A stretch of 64,000 nucleotides of DNA from Syngnathus acus (taxonomy: Eukaryota > Chordata > Actinopteri > Syngnathiformes > Syngnathidae), in assembly GCF_901709675.1 (NCBI RefSeq), contig NC_051096.1:7901001-7965000 (forward strand), in the 5' to 3' direction. Below are positions 11,301-26,161 of the stretch, in pieces. The notes beneath the pieces were generated by a model that was not told the origin of the DNA, ran no database searches, and saw only the letters and a list, made by a program, of their open reading frames with translations. Each line of letters begins with the position of its first letter. Within the stretch, counting starts at the first letter, position 1. The position numbers and the translations under genes were made by a program.

Positions 11301-13940
11301 GCCTTATCTCTGCTTTTTAGATATTTACGATTTTTAATATTGAGACATTAACACATGTTAACAATTTCACATCATAAAATGAGCCATCAAACTTCCACAC
11401 CCACTCCGGCGCTCACATTCTTTTCTCATGCAGGTGAGGCAAGGTGACCTCTGTCAAATATTTGCGTCTTGGAATCACATAGCTCAGGTCAAAAGTTCCC
11501 AACATGTCCATAAATCACTGTTTTGGAGACGTATAAATGGCCACCATTTCTTTGGCAAAAAAAAAAAAATTTGCACCCGCAATTGGCATCCAGCAATCAA
11601 ATTTAAAACAAAAATAATGATGGTGTTTTTTAGGGCCAAGATTGTGATCACTTAATGGCATTATAAATTTCATTGCAAGGACATTGTTAGTTAGTTGTTT
11701 TTTTTTAATCTGAAGTCTGACCTACAAAAATATGATTTTCAGTGTGCGCTAAATTCAAAAACACAGATTATATTTTGTATCATTTATTTGAGAATGCTTT
11801 CTTGGCATGATATAGCGAGCGCACTAAGGCATCAAGAGTAGTATAGAATTGTATATGGCAAGCCAGCATTCCGGGAATCTAAAGTGAAATTGGAAGAGGA
11901 TGAATACACTGGAGCATACAGTGCATGTCAAGTAAATGAATAATAAGGTCGGTTCACATGCACACGCCGACCTCACACATCTAAACACACACTATGGAAA
12001 ATGGAGACGCGGAACAAATGACGTTCTTAAATTGACACTCGGAATGCACGCCCGGCCAAATCGAGCTCAGCAGGCAGAACCTCACGAAAACCCGGCGAGG
12101 TGGCGAGGTCGGCGGCAACGCTGATGCGGACGATAGTCTCCACGCCAGGCCGGGCGCGAGCAGCGAGCCGGCCCAGCCAATTTTGTACATGGCTACGTTT
12201 GCTCTAAAACGGCACACCTCAATGCGTCCGACACAATCTGAGGATTTGGTCCGAGTTCTGATACGATGATAAACATTTAATGCTTAACAAAATATAAAAG
12301 CCAAAATTGTCCTCTCCAAATGACTTGTGTTTTCTGAGCTGAGCCGGTCAGATCACAACAAATCCAAGCAACTTGGGCTTCAACATCACGTCATGCGACA
12401 GCAAAACAAGGCTCAAATAAAAAAACAGAGCGTATCTAGAGTATATAATTAACCTCCCACGACAACACGCAATTGCGTGTGAGAAAGTCGCCGTCTGCGC
12501 TGTACAGTGCACGGCATAAACGACACCTGACAATTTAATTGCCCGTCAAAATACAAACGGGGGGGACAAATTAGAGCCGTAATTGCAAAATGATGTGTGT
12601 ACCCCGCAGCCCTTCCCTTTTCCCACTCGGGGTGCGGTTGCACACACGGGAAACACTTGTGCCTACGTTTAGCTGAGGCCGTCCGTCCGTCTACACGCAC
12701 CAATGACGACGACAACAGAAAATTCCTCTCCCAAATATACTTGACATTTTCTCATCGAAGCACTGATACAATTACAGTATTTGTTCGCAGCAGCGGTAGC
12801 TTCAAGTTATGTTTGTCGGCCACATTGTAAAAAACGAAACAATTTGAAAGTGTCTCTCTCTCTCTCTCTATCTGACTCCCTTTTCCGTCCTTTGATGAGG
12901 TTCCTTTAACTGTGCGCCCTTCCATTTTGTTTGTTTTTCTCTTTTTTCTCCCCAACGCCACAACGAACCACAATGACCCGCAACGGCCGCCATTTTTCTT
13001 TCTTTTTTTTTGTGGGTATACAACTCAAGTCTCATGAGAATTGGAACACATTTTGTCCTGCATATAAAAAAAAAAATGTTTTTCTTTTTCTTAGCTCCGG
13101 TTGAACTGTACGCACTGAGGTCAGGCATTGTTGTTCGCGTCCAATGCAGGGATTTCAACTACGATAATCACAGAACAAATCCCATCAGATGACCTCGGTT
13201 TTTATTTGTGGGGAAGTCAACCAGAGGTGGAGAAGCTTGCTCAGAGGATTTTATTTTGGGTCTATTCACATGGGATGACGACGAGCAGAGGCAACAATGA
13301 AGCACTCGAGTTGGGAATGAACAATCGGGAACAAGTTGAATGATCTTGCGCTGTGCAAAACAATAAGCTGTGTTCTAATTCAGGGCAGCGCCTTTTGGAG
13401 GTCACATTTGAAGGCACATAGTGTCTTTCTTGCAGAAGGACGCAGGAAGAGGACACGCAAATGATACAACTGATGTCGCAATTCGAGTAAATCTTGAACT
13501 GCAGCTTTCATTTGAAAGATAAACTGGCACAACCTTTGCAGGACACATTTGATGGAGTAAGCATAGTTGGGATCCTTGGAAGGGTGAACCCCCTGAATCA
13601 GGACACAGCTGTGGTCTATTTAACCCACCAGTGTTTTTCTACCCCCCCTCCCCAAGCACCTGTGCCGCATCAGTCCTTGTCATCTCGCCCGTTTTTTGCG
13701 CCCCGAAACCAATCCGCTCCTCGCCTGCAATCACGTCCCGCCACCTGTTCCTTGTTAAACGATCAGCCGCGTCGAATCGTCATTGATTTTTCATCTTTCA
13801 CGTCAGAGCAAAAGCGACGCTGCCTCACCTGAGCGAAGACGTGACTAGCCAGCCCCCTTTTTACACTTCCAAGCTTTTTTGTAGTGCAAACCGGATTTTA
13901 AGCAAAGCAGAAGAGCATAGGAAAAAAAAAAGTGACTTAC
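8383..13940. other. gene-free stretch
   Basis: I see no gene. The DNA is AT-rich with homeodomain-type CTAATTAG cores near 9120, 11145 and elsewhere. There is a short GT repeat at about 10499-10521 and several A/T homopolymers. A plus-strand acceptor-like CCAG near 10916 and a GTAAGTAA donor near 10974 bracket 55 bp that is open in one frame only; I regard this as chance. The 78-residue minus-strand frame at 11981-12217 has no recognisable domain. Confidence 0.55.
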
Positions 13941-14012
13941 CATTTTGCTGACTGTTGTAATTAGTGAGGTTCCATTGCTTGTTTCTCTTTTATGAGCCGG
14001 CTCCATCTTGGG
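13941..14012 (-). other. candidate coding exon (minus), unidentified gene
   Basis: On the minus strand a good acceptor (CTTCTTTCTTCCCATTAG) precedes 14012 and a strong donor (ATG|GTAAGTCAC) follows 13941. The 72 bp between are open in phase 0 at both ends. They read PK and then, from an in-frame ATG at 14006-14004, MEPAHKRETSNGTSLITTVS and a final KM. It could be a first coding exon (22 codons from the ATG) or an internal 24-codon exon. I do not recognise the peptide. The nearest promoter-like block upstream in this orientation is at about 19.0-19.1 kb. Chance remains a real possibility. Confidence 0.3.
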
Positions 14013-15118
14013 CTAATGGGAAGAAAGAAGAAGAAACACTTACATTCACTCATAACTAAATAAATAAATACTTTCAAACTGGCTAACTTTTGCAAGATAA
14101 ACATTTGTGTGGAAAATGCACTTTTGTAATAGATCACAATCTCGTGAACCAGAAAAGAGATTGTGCCATTTTGGTCCTTTATATATTATGATGCTCACAT
14201 TTTGAAAACAGGGTGTGAAAGAGGATGTTTTTGTAAACGCCGGCGGGCCGGTGCAGACGTTCCGTCGAAACGGTAAAAAAACACACGTCTACGGGTCACC
14301 GCCGTCTGTCTCGTCCCTGCTTGTGGGTGGGAAAATATTTGGGAGCAAAGAGGCGTTTTTTCCCCATCAGAAGCCACGCCAAAGACCTAAACGTCTTATT
14401 TTCACACGAGGCTTGGCATTAGCTAAATGGCTTCTTTCTAACACTGGAACAAAAAAATCATTCTGTCCAACGGAGAGAGAGAAAAAAAAAAAGAAAAAAA
14501 AAGTCTAATGATCTCCGCGACTGCCATTACACTCACATCCAATTTCTTTTTCCTTTCCTTCCTTAAGCAAAAGCGCCTGTTTTGGTTTGAAAGCCTCTTT
14601 GATGGCTGGCTGGCCTCTGAAGTCAACTTGTGAATGATGCTCCCTCCATTTGCCGCACCTCATTGCATCAATGACATCAACTGCTTGCTCGCTCGCTCGC
14701 TTGCTTGTTGATATGCGACTCGAGGGAGGCCATGAAGGGAGGAGCTTCCCGTTCGCCGCCTTCAAAACACACTTTTGATTGATCAAGGCTGAATGATTAT
14801 GAAAAGTCAAAAGACAACCAATGTAGCGTGTCATTTCCCATTTCCATCCTCATGTGAGGATGCCGCCCATCCTCGTAGGTCTCGTTAGGGTCGAGGTCAG
14901 GGGGGGGTGGTCATTTAATGACACCGAGTTTATCGTTGGGATAGTAATTAGAAAAAAAAAAACAAGCCAAGCGGAGATAAAGCACTATAGAAATGCAATG
15001 CATAGTGTTGTCCCATGTGTGTGTGGTCTTGTCTTTCTATCTCACATCCTAAATTATTCGTGAGGAAACGTTTCTATCTTTCAAAAAGAATGCAAGGATG
15101 ATCTTATTCCACCCTATC

Positions 15119-15169
<51 letters not shown>

Positions 15170-18100
15170 AAAATATAAGTATGCAGAGTGTGTAGTTGAT
15201 GACAGTGTCTGATCAGTAACCTGCACCTTGATTGCAGTGTGTGTATGTGCGCTGATTGCAGTGTGTGTGTGTGTGCGCTGATTGCAAAGTAATGCAGATC
15301 AGATGAAGCAAGAAATCGGCTTTTTGGCTCCATCAATCATCTTCCGCCTCAGCCCGCTTTCATTCTTTCTTTCTTACTCCTGTCCTTTATATCTCTCTCT
15401 TTCTCACCATTTATGCTCTTTGGGTTTGGCCGTCATTGTTTTTGCTCCTTCTTTTTTGCCGCCTCAACATCGACTTTTATCTTCGTTCTGCACACTCGCT
15501 ACTTCCCATTTGCAATGTTCCATTGAACCATTGGGGACACACACACACACACACACACAAATGGCATACTTAGTGCTGATTGTAACAGGTGACATTTTCC
15601 CCATGCTTGCCTTTCGATGCGACATCTTATTTTCAAGTGAATGAGGGCTCATTGGAATAAATGGAGACAGCATTTTTAGCACTTGCAATATGTATCCGGG
15701 TTGTGATATCACACTCCTCGGGGTCCAGCACCAGCTCAATTCCAATGCAAGTTACGTTTTGGATTTTTATACGTTCCTCTTCAGGAGCTTATGCTTCTTA
15801 TTGGAATAGATTAGAAAGCAAATAAAATCAACATCAATGTGCAACTGTTTTCTGAGAGCAACTCTCCTCTGCAGTTGGGATGCGTGAGAAAATCAGGACA
15901 ATGTGGTGCGGAATGCAATGTGGTCGCCTGCCACCATGCATTTCCAGTTATACCATTTGAAACGTAATAGGCTGAGCTGTTTGTTTTCGCTGCCTGCTCC
16001 GCTTCAACTGATAATAACAGTGAGATCATCACTGAGCGTCGTCCAAAAATGTTTTACCCATAAAAGCTCCCCGAGGAACTTCAGTCACCGCTGAAGATAA
16101 ACAGACAGAGACGAGATAAGACGAGCACAATGGAAAGGAAAATAAAACGGGGAAATAATTAGAAACATGGACGTTTGGTATTTCTGATGATGATACCGAG
16201 CAGACACGAATTGGCACCTCCAAAAAATGATCGCTACCCCATCTTACAAACTATGAACGATAACTTGTTTTTTTGGGACGAGCCAAAAATTGGTGTCACA
16301 AGCAAGACTCAGATCTGCTACTTCGATGATTTGGAATAAAAAGACATCCAAGAAAGAAGGTGAACTTGTGGATGGATTGAAACGTTTTGAAGAGGTCATT
16401 CCAGAACATTGTCTCTCTCTCACTCTCTGTGGCTGAATCCCAGATCTGCCCGCCCGTGTGGCAGTCAATTACAACCAGATTGGGCCAAGTTGACTGAGGG
16501 CCTCCGTGCCACATCAAGCCTGCCCTTCATCTATCTCCGTCCCCAGCCTGCCTCCTCCCCTCCGCTCCGCTTGGCACAATAGCCAGAACAATGTGCCAGC
16601 GTGCCTCCACATCAAACGCGGGTGACAGGGAGACTTTAGCGGGGCAGACAAAGACACGGAATTACAGTGCGGCCCCAAATCTGATTGCGCATCAAAGCCA
16701 AAACTGCGGGGGGAAAAAACATCCTCTTTAAAGTGATTATATATCCATGCGAAGAGAAAAGCCACAATGTCTCCCGCTCCGACGTGTCGTCTTCTTGTCT
16801 TGCTGGTGCCAACTGTCTACACGCCACCGCCCGCCTCTTTTTTCTTTTACACGCCGCTATCAAAGCCGCGGCAGTGGGAATCGATGGGCAAAGGGTTACG
16901 ATCCGCCCTCGAGAGCAGAACTTGGCATCCCGGCTCGTCTCGGTGCGCGCGACAGCTCACGCAATGACGGCGGCGTCACATTTTCCTCAATTAGAACTGA
17001 ACAATATGATTCAGTTCCCGGAAAAGGCTCACATTTTTCTTTTGGTCTCGTCCGCAAAGTCAATCTCTTCATTTCTAACACGGGCACGATGGTCATAACG
17101 CTTGCTCGGTCAAAATCATCTTTCATGTCTTCACCCACTTTAATTAACATTGAGGGACAGCTTTAGTAGATGCTGCTGTTTTGGTAGCAATGGATTCCGC
17201 ATTAACGTCCATAACAACATCTATGAAGTGAGATAGTTACTGCTATTTTCTCCAGATACGAAAGCGGAGGCGGCTCTCGGAGGAAGATGTTTATTTATCA
17301 TAAAGTGGAAGACGCACCACCGTGAGTGCTAATTGGAGCATAACGTAATCTGGCGGCATCGCCGGAAATGCCTTTATCTATCCGGGGAGTATCATAATCC
17401 TGGAATATCAATCAGTTTGTGACTCAGATGAGATTCACTGGGCACAATTGAATTATCTGAAAAAAGAATAACTTGCCACTCCCAGAAATGTCTGTACGTC
17501 AAGTCCTGACATTTTCCCGACGCAAGTACTCGGTGATGAGACGAGAGCACTTTGAAATGTGCCGTTTGCAGCTGCGCTTTTGCAATACAAAGCGGCCGGC
17601 CCCATTACACAAATGAATCCATTGTGCTTGAATGCAACACATCTGTGATGATGTGATATTGTCATGCATACTAAGACCCAGATTGCAGTATATTATCATA
17701 TTAGTGGTTATGAATCATCCCACACTTTAAAGAAAGATCATACCAAAAAGATAATAATAATAACAACCACGCAATGCGGCTCCATGGATTAAACGGCAAA
17801 ATGCTTTTTATGGCAAAGCTGACTGGTGTGTTCCACACACATGTTGCTGCTGCCTTGTAAAGCTTGGCCATTCATCATCTTAGTTCACGTGACGACGTAT
17901 GAAGTCCATTTATCAATCGTCCCCGCCCGGAAAGCGCTGCGCTCTATAGTCGTCCTGTCTCGTTCCAGTCATTCCCTTCGGACCGCTTTTGGCTTCAGAA
18001 GTTTTGAAGTTCAACTATAACTGTCGTACAAGCACGAGCAGAAGTTAAACTAACACAGCGGCGCTGTTACTTTGGAGTTTCATTCGTTGACCAAAAACAT

Positions 18101-18967
18101 CATCTCAAATCATATTGCCACATTGTAATGAATGAAAACGCCATTAATCGGCTGCAGCTCCGCAAAAAAAAAAAAAAATGATGCACGCACAAACAATACT
18201 GACACAAACATATTTTCCTTCTTGAATTTTCCTTTCTTGCACTTTGAAATGTCACCATGTATTCTCTAGTTGAAAGACAGCGACAATGATGAATACGACT
18301 CGGGAGAGGTGAGGAGAGGAGAGAATTACTTCTGAGCATACGGAGAGGGAATTAGAGAAGAAGAAGGAGGAGGCCCGCTAAGCGTAAAGGTAATGCGAGG
18401 AGGGAGGGAGCCACAACGGCAAACGAGACAAGGAAATAAAGAAATAGGAGTAGGATGGTAAAATGGCCCCTCGCCCTCCAAAAAAAAGAAAATGACAAGA
18501 ATTTCCCAGACAAAGACGTCTGAGGTACCATCACGTACGAGAATGGAGCGGCCGGAAGCACATTTCATGAATCCCGTGACGCTTTGAGGCTCCAGGCAAC
18601 AAATTGAGGATAAAAAGAAGAAAAAAAGGCCAGTCGAGATGAGGAACGAAAAATGTAAGAAAAGACGAAAATATGGGGGACCCGACAGAGGACAAGTTCA
18701 TATTGGCAGCAAATAAAAACGAAAGAAGACAAAGTGGGGGTGACTGCTTATCAAAGGTCAAGTACCAAGACAAAAAACCTGTAACGCTCAAGACCGAAGC
18801 CGAAGGGTTTGAGTTAGGGTTAAGGTTCGGGTGCCACCCACGAGTCGGCGGCCATTTCTTCTGGTCCGCAAAGAGCCACCGAACAACACATTTTTGGACC
18901 TCGCTGTTGTCAGCGGCTCCTCGCTTTCCCCTTCTTGCTGTCTGCAGCTTTTCTCCGAGTTACTTAC
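14013..18967. other. gene-free stretch with microsatellites
   Basis: No recognised gene. A perfect TG array lies at 15123-15168. It is followed at about 15226-15290 by an imperfect tandem repeat, about 26 bp per unit, built on GCTGATTGCAGTGTGTGTGT. A CA repeat lies at 15539-15559. The overlapping frames near 16635-17166 are moderately GC-rich but carry no domain I know. A short telomere-like stretch, TTAGGGTTAAGGTTCGGG, is at about 18812-18829. Confidence 0.55.
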
Positions 18968-19112
18968 GCTCTGACCTTTCGTCCCCGTGCGACCGTGCGT
19001 CCATCCATTGGTGCGCGACACGACACGTTTGTGGAGCGGCCGGCTGGTGATGGCTACTGCTGAGTCATGGCCCGCCATGCATCACTGACTGCCACCGCCG
19101 CCGTTCTTTATA
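18968..19112 (-). promoter_or_regulatory. TATA/MARE promoter-like block with donor
   Basis: Read on the minus strand, TATAAAG lies at 19112-19106. A perfect NF-E2/MARE-type element, TGCTGAGTCA as written on plus, lies at 19058-19067. A strong donor, AGAGC|GTAAGTA, has its last exonic base at 18968. The segment is locally GC- and CpG-rich. Together these could mark a short non-coding first exon of a leftward gene whose next exon might be the candidate at 14012-13941. The link is inference. The elements are short enough to co-occur by chance. Confidence 0.25.
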
Positions 19113-20246
19113 GCAGCGTCATGACTTTGCATTTTCTGTTTTCTCTCTCCCGCGTGGCTGCCAAGCGCTACTCTTCCTCCCGAAAGGCACCGACGGCCTC
19201 GCATGAGAGTTCTAATCAAATTCCAGGGTGACCATAACGAGGATTTATGCGGAGCGCCGATCGTCACGTGATACCTTTAATGCCTTCCCTCCGCCCTTAT
19301 ACAGTATTTGGAAGAAACACAGTGCTTCTTATTTCACTCTTTCATGGTGACAATACTTCACAATCAATTTCAAACCTGGGGGACTTTTAGCTTACTTACG
19401 TATGTCAAACCAAAGGCTGCGACAAAGGATTTCTAGAAGTGTGATTATTTTTGTCCTCATGTGATGACTAACAAAAATGGTTTGAAAACGTCACCAACAC
19501 CACTGCTAATTAAACTCGCACAATGATGATGATGAAGTGAGCAGGCGGGGGCGTTTTGGCAAGATAGCCACTCTACGGATGACAGTTTATTTAGTTTAAT
19601 GATATAGTCTCAAAGGGAAAAAAAGCAGTGTCGATGGCTAGTTTTCGTCAAAATTCCTCATCTCACAATTTCAGATGTCCTGTGTAAACAGTGATTAATG
19701 GTCTCTTTCTGAGGGAACATTTTTTCCCATTACAGCCGTGTCTGGCACCAGAGTGCCGCCACAAGTTTTGACTTCTTTCAACCGCACAATATCCCAAAAA
19801 AAAAAGGCCAAAGGCTTTCGCTGCCAAGTGGGAGTTTTTGGGTGGATATAGGCGGCGTCCAATCCGACCAGAGCCAATTTTGGACCGAGACTCCTATTCA
19901 GTAATTGAGCTAAATGTCAAACAAATCACAAGCCGACCTTGTCACCTCATGGAATATTCAATTTAATGTTACAAGGCGACTGGAGCTCATTTTAATTAAA
20001 GTCACTTTGGAAGATGACGAATGGACGCTGTAAACTGCATACACACCTTGACGTGATGAGTATTCAGTAAACTGGAATTTACAAACATATTACATCCATA
20101 CGAGGCGCCAATAAAACCAGAAGGTGGAAGGGGGGGAAGCCAATTGTCTATCCAATTAGCCGCAGAAAGCCAATATTCCAGCCTTTGTGCCTTCCTCCAG
20201 AGGGTTAAGAGGTTCACACAAATGCATGATTGGATAATAGCGAGAT

Positions 20247-20288
<42 letters not shown>

Positions 20289-22821
20289 TGAGACGTAAGA
20301 GTCATAAGAAGCAAAAGGATGAAAGGCTCCGAGGTAAGAATTACAGAATAAGACCTAATTGGATTAGATAAGACTTCCCTTCTATATTATTTTTCAATTG
20401 CGATTCCATTCCCAGGGACCTTCCAATGTCAGTCCTCCACATGTCAAATAATGCGAGGAAATAATCGATTGGAGTTGGCAGACAGTCACCATTAAACACA
20501 ACAAATAATATGACTCAAAATATATATATGAGAGTATGCACGTCAGAGGAATTAGTCCCGCTGTCCCAGTACTTTTGCAGGGAAGCATCTTTGTAACTTT
20601 TGGCACTCTGTTATTATCAGTCAAAGCAAACTAAATTGCAAATATTGATGAGCAAGATTTTAAGAAAATGTTTTACTTTCACCTTTTTTTAAACAATAAA
20701 AAAAAAACTAACTTGCATTAACTTCAAGATGGCTTTCTAAGAACTACTTTTTTTTTTTTTCCCGTCCATCCTAACGCACAACAGCGGAACATTCGCGGAT
20801 GTGTGTTCCTAATTAGCCAGAGTGCTTTTATGCCTCGCTAATGGAAGTTTCTGTAAGTGCAGCGTAGAGAGCGGAATCCTAATGTTTGATGGTGATGATG
20901 GTGATGATGATGAGTAGTGAACAAGCAAGAGTGCCATGGAGGGTGCTTGTGGGGGTTAGTTGACGGGCTAATTACAAGCAACGGCTGTTTATCCTGAATA
21001 ACAGGAGCGCCATGATTACTTATCACTAATTACAGTGCTTGTCTCAGTGAATGAATGAATGAATGAATGAATGAATGAATGAATGAACGCTGTTTCATTC
21101 CTCTGAGGGCAGATTGCTTGAAAATGTGTATCCTAGTGAAAATGTATAGATTTTTTTTTTAAACCCATGCCAACTAAATTCCAGCCTCCTTATTGAAACC
21201 CAAATGCACTCAAGACAAAACGGATTGAACGGCTCTTACTTGTTAGGATGTCGGGCAGAGGGTGGCAACAGAACATGATCGGAGCTTCCATCACAAGTGC
21301 TGGTTACTATCAGCAACCTGAAGACAAGCATCACAGAGAATTACAATCATTATATTTCAATTGCTTCTACCTATATTGATATATTTAAAAAATTTTGCCA
21401 TCCATTTTTGGTATTATTTTACAAAAAGTCTTTCTTTTTTTCTTTCTGTGAACTAAACGTGCACACACGAAAAAACGACACAAATTCATCAGGGTTCCAC
21501 AATATTAAATGAGAGTGTGGTGTGTTGTGCAATAAGAGGCAAAAAGCACTCCTGAGACAATTTATGGAGCGTGGCAGGTGAGCAATGATATCCGCTCCAT
21601 AAAGTCATGGCTAAAAGAGAAGAGACATTTCAAACACTTAACTAATCAATAGTCAGCAAATCACTAATCACTTTGTCTTCTTCTTGTGTGCTTTCAAACG
21701 CCAGCGGGAGTGCAGTTTTCGTCTTTATCTTATTTATTTAACAAACTGTTATTTATTAGCTAGTTTGGGGGATTTTTTTGGCCAGATGTATGTGGATAAA
21801 TGAACAATTCTAGAAATTGATTTTCATATTTAGCGCAGTTCAGTCTATTAACTTGGCACCTATCGCCGCCTACAGGACGGGAGCAGAACTGGATTTTATT
21901 GCGGCATATTTTTTTTCTTTTTTTCGTTACAATACAAAACATCTCTTGTTTGGCCTCGGCGGAGGTCCAGGCTCTTCTGGGGAGACTCTTAGCAATGTAC
22001 ATTTTCGATCCGGTGCGCGTATCACAAAACGTTCACGTCTGCGCGGGGAGCATTGTCAAGCAGCACGGCCAAGGAGAAAAGCAGTCAACAAGGGGCACAC
22101 GCATGTTGCAGACAAAAGTGCAATCATGTTTGACATCATAACATACAAGTGCATGTCAGTGTGGAGGAAAGCGTCACACTTCGCCGCTACCACTTGGCAA
22201 CAACACAGACGGCCATTGTCGTCGACGCAAGGCCTCAATTTTATTCTTTACGTTGTCTGCAGCAAGTTATCAAATTTGTCGTTCATGAAATTGCGTCTTT
22301 GCTCTTTGGAAACATGATTATTTTTTTGGAGCTAGTCGGTTACGTAGCTTGATTGCTGTTCGTTTGCTTTTGAGCAATTATAGTTAACTTGTTAGCTAGT
22401 TAGAAATTTGGCGGAAAATGAGCGACCCACAATCTGTCGAAATACGGTCGTTTTTTGTATCGTTAGGACGATGACACTTAAAGGCATCTTAAATCGGGAA
22501 AGTAACAGCAATACTACAAGTCTGAAGCAAAAGTAATGCGAACAAAAGGCCGTCTGTACAAATGGTGACGTTAAAGACGCACACGCACACACGTACACGC
22601 AGTTACCGCTCGCTCGTTAGTTGAGGTAATGTTTATACAGCATTATGCCATGGCACACAAACATTCAAATGCTTCTTGTTCAACATGGAGCACTTGGACA
22701 GGAAGAGGAGGGGAGGAGGAAAAAAAAAAAAAAAAAAAAAAAAGACATGTAAAGTTATATTTGAGTCACATGTAATAGCTGCAATTATATATTGGCGATA
22801 TGGAAGGCCTGACTGCGTGTG

Positions 22822-22859
<38 letters not shown>

Positions 22860-22972
22860 TGTGTAGTGTGAGTGTGTGTAGCGTGTAGCGTGTGTGTCTA
22901 CATTGGAACAAAGGGCCACTTGTGTCAGGGGCCCCGCTCACTGCACCTCTTACCGTAATGATATTCCAATGC

Positions 22973-23040
<68 letters not shown>

Positions 23041-24962
23041 TGTTGAGTCTAGAAGGGAAATGACTAGCGCGCCATGCCAGATCCTCCCTACCCCCCTACC
23101 ACCTCTCAAACCATTTGCAAAGACACGCCCCACTCACTCACACACACACATACTATACAGTATACGTTCACATAAAATAAATGAGCTGTATCGCTACAAT
23201 CTCAAGGTTTAGATTTGCCAATCAGTGTGTGGCTGTGCGGAGATGGATTGTTTGTGCATGTGTGTTCTGGATTTTAACTTTCAAAATTTCAAAACTTGAT
23301 TTTATCATGGGGACATTTTTAATTGTTGGGTGTTTTAGTTGGCCAACACATATATTACTTTAAGTTATAATTATTACTTATTCAGACTTTTTAAATACAT
23401 CAACAATTATTTAGAAAATAATGGACATTGTAATTTTGGAGAAAAATAATCCAATGTCATAAAAAGGCAAATATTTCTGCCTTCATGATTAGAAATTGTC
23501 TTTTTTTTCTACTCTAGGGCTCCCTCTACAGTGTTAAGTGTATTGAATTATTGTTTTTCAAAATGTCAATGTTGTATTCAAAGCTCATGGGTCAAATGCT
23601 GCCTTATTTTAATTCTTTATTTTTTTTGAATGATTTTGTTGAGTTTTTTTAGAATCCTGGCCCCTTGCAATGGCATTAAAGGCATCCAATGTGATGTGCA
23701 AGATATTTAATGAAATATTTTCAGGTTGATTTTGTTATATGTTAATGGCCAGTGCAAATGTTTGATCATATATTTTTCTCCACTCCAGAGCTTACTGACT
23801 GTAACTAATATTTCATTTAATTTCAGTATTTTTACTCAACACATTAAATCATATCTGTAGAGAAATAAATTTACCTCAAGATGATGAATTTACAACATGT
23901 GAAATCTTTTTTTTTTTTTTTCTAAAACGTGCCAACATTTATTTTTGTGCTGAGACAGCACAGAAGAAATGTGGCAAGGAGATCTCTCCTCCAGCCGAGG
24001 GGGGAAAAAAATCCATTTTCATTAACATACCAGTTTGATGATGTGGCTTTAGGATAAGGTGGCAACATAAAGAAGCCAAGGCGGAGATAGAAAAGGGATT
24101 TAGAAGCGCACTTGAGATGACAAGCGTATGAAACCAAGTGGATTTAAAGAGAAGGAAAACACAATAAAAACAAAAAAGGAGGGTTGAAAGACGCTGAGTG
24201 CGGGCCGGTCGATGCGTTTTGACTTTTTTAAAGCTCTACTCTGCCGTGTAAAGAAAAAAAAGTTACCCCCCTGTGCCATCTACATATTGTCAATATGCTG
24301 TCTACATTTTAAATGGTTTCAATTTTCGCTCTCAACACACAAACACAAGTGATGTAAATCAGAGCATTGCCGCAGGGGCTCCAGCAAAGAGCAAACAATT
24401 GGAATGAAAACCTTAAATAAACAACTTTTAACAATTCCTCATTCCTCTTTCACTTAATTACGGTAAGTTTCTAAATGAACAAAAGCAACGTTCAGTGGTC
24501 CCTATTGCAGTGTTTGTATATGTTTTGGTTTGGGTGAATATTTCGGCAAAGAAACGTTCAAACTTTAAAAGAAACACCATAATGATGTCTACATAAATAG
24601 AAATAAGATGAAGCAATCTCTAAAAACTAGAAACACTGCGAAATATCTGACCCAACACAATGTCAAATCTTAAATGAGACCCAACAATATACTGACAGGG
24701 AGAGTCGTGGTAGTTGCTGCTGTTTTGGTTAGCAACAGTTAAAATGGGTTCGGCAGTTCATCTTCTATTTTCTCTTGAATGTAATTACAATCACTTGCCA
24801 TTTTCTGGTATTTACTTGAGGGAGAAGACAAATGATTTCAATCTCACGACATCATGACGAGTGTCATTTAAGGGTTCGTGACCACGGTAGGACAAAAAGG
24901 GGGAGACGGAATGCGTGAGCAAGTGCGTGACAAAGTAAGCGGCGAGGAGGAACATAAAAACC

Positions 24963-25002
<40 letters not shown>

Positions 25003-26122
25003 AATCAAGGGAGGCACAGAGGTGTGCAACACTCCATCACAGCAAACGAGTTAAAGCCTTAAGGACCCCGAACACACTAGATGGATGTCTTTGTGTTGTG
25101 TACAACAAAGTAGAGGGGGGGGGCAAGCGTGTGTATGCGTGTATGTGTGTGTGTGTGTGTGTGCCTGCTGCCCCCAGTGCAGAGATTTGGAAGCTCCACA
25201 GGCTACCCTATCCATTTCAATGCAAGTCCAAAATGTAATCAATTATATCCTGCCAGTTAGGTTACTTGGAAGTAGTGTCTTACTTATTTCCGATGCACCA
25301 ACTCATGTCTGGTGATAGTTTCCACACAGCAAAGAGACGTTTGCTGCTTCACGTGCATTCATCTTCAGAATAGCTGCTTAGTCTAACTGTCTAATCGTTT
25401 TTTAAAAAGAAAGAAATTGGTACGGATCTACTGGCCTGTATTGCAGTACTTCCAGAATTTCTGGCAGCGGTATGCAAATTTCTATCTCTTTTCTATTTTT
25501 TGTAAATAAAATATAAACTAGAATAATAATTTCTGTCTATAATTCCAGCCAATTTGAGGTAAATTGTAGTTGGTTTTTTTTTTTTTTCTTCAGCGTCTCT
25601 CAGGCAGAGTGACACTGATTTTCTGGTGGCATTTCGATGTGGTTTGTGCCATTTTTCGCAACATTTCCTACATAATTTTTGTGGCAACAAACTTGATACG
25701 ATCAGGGACAGCAATTCATCATTGTTTTACAGGCCATGCAAGCTGGGAGGTGGAAACACAAGCAGCCTTACCCCCTCCATCATACTTTCCTTTCAATCTG
25801 AGATGTTGTTGATTTGTTCCCTTTCCAAGAATATTTGAGCATCTCGCAGTCGCCGCTATTCTTCACATCTTTCATGTTTTTCTCATCCCCGCCATGCAAA
25901 TCCGACTAGATCTGTGGGCCCTTTGTAATTATTTCTCCTTCTAAATTCATAAAACATGTTCAGCTTGAGCCCCATGACACACACACAGATATTCATATAC
26001 ATATATAGTATATAATTTGTGTCCTGTTTGTAATTATCAATCCATTTGAGGATTTGAAGAGTTTCTGTATGGAGCTTAAAAAAAGCTTGTTGTTCTGTTC
26101 CGACAAAACCACATCTGAAAGA

Positions 26123-26161
<39 letters not shown>

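Noticed and set aside
18808-18832. Telomere-like GTTAGGGTTAAGGTTCGGG
   Set aside because: Only about two imperfect units; too short for an interstitial telomere array.
20798-20864. Plus-strand segment with strong polypyrimidine acceptor and GTAAGT donor
   Set aside because: All three frames contain stops. It shows how often splice-like pairs occur by chance here.
21233-21315. Minus-strand segment between GTCTTCAG acceptor and AACAA|GTAAGAG donor
   Set aside because: One frame is open, but its phase does not join to the 14012-13941 candidate without a stop and I recognise no family.
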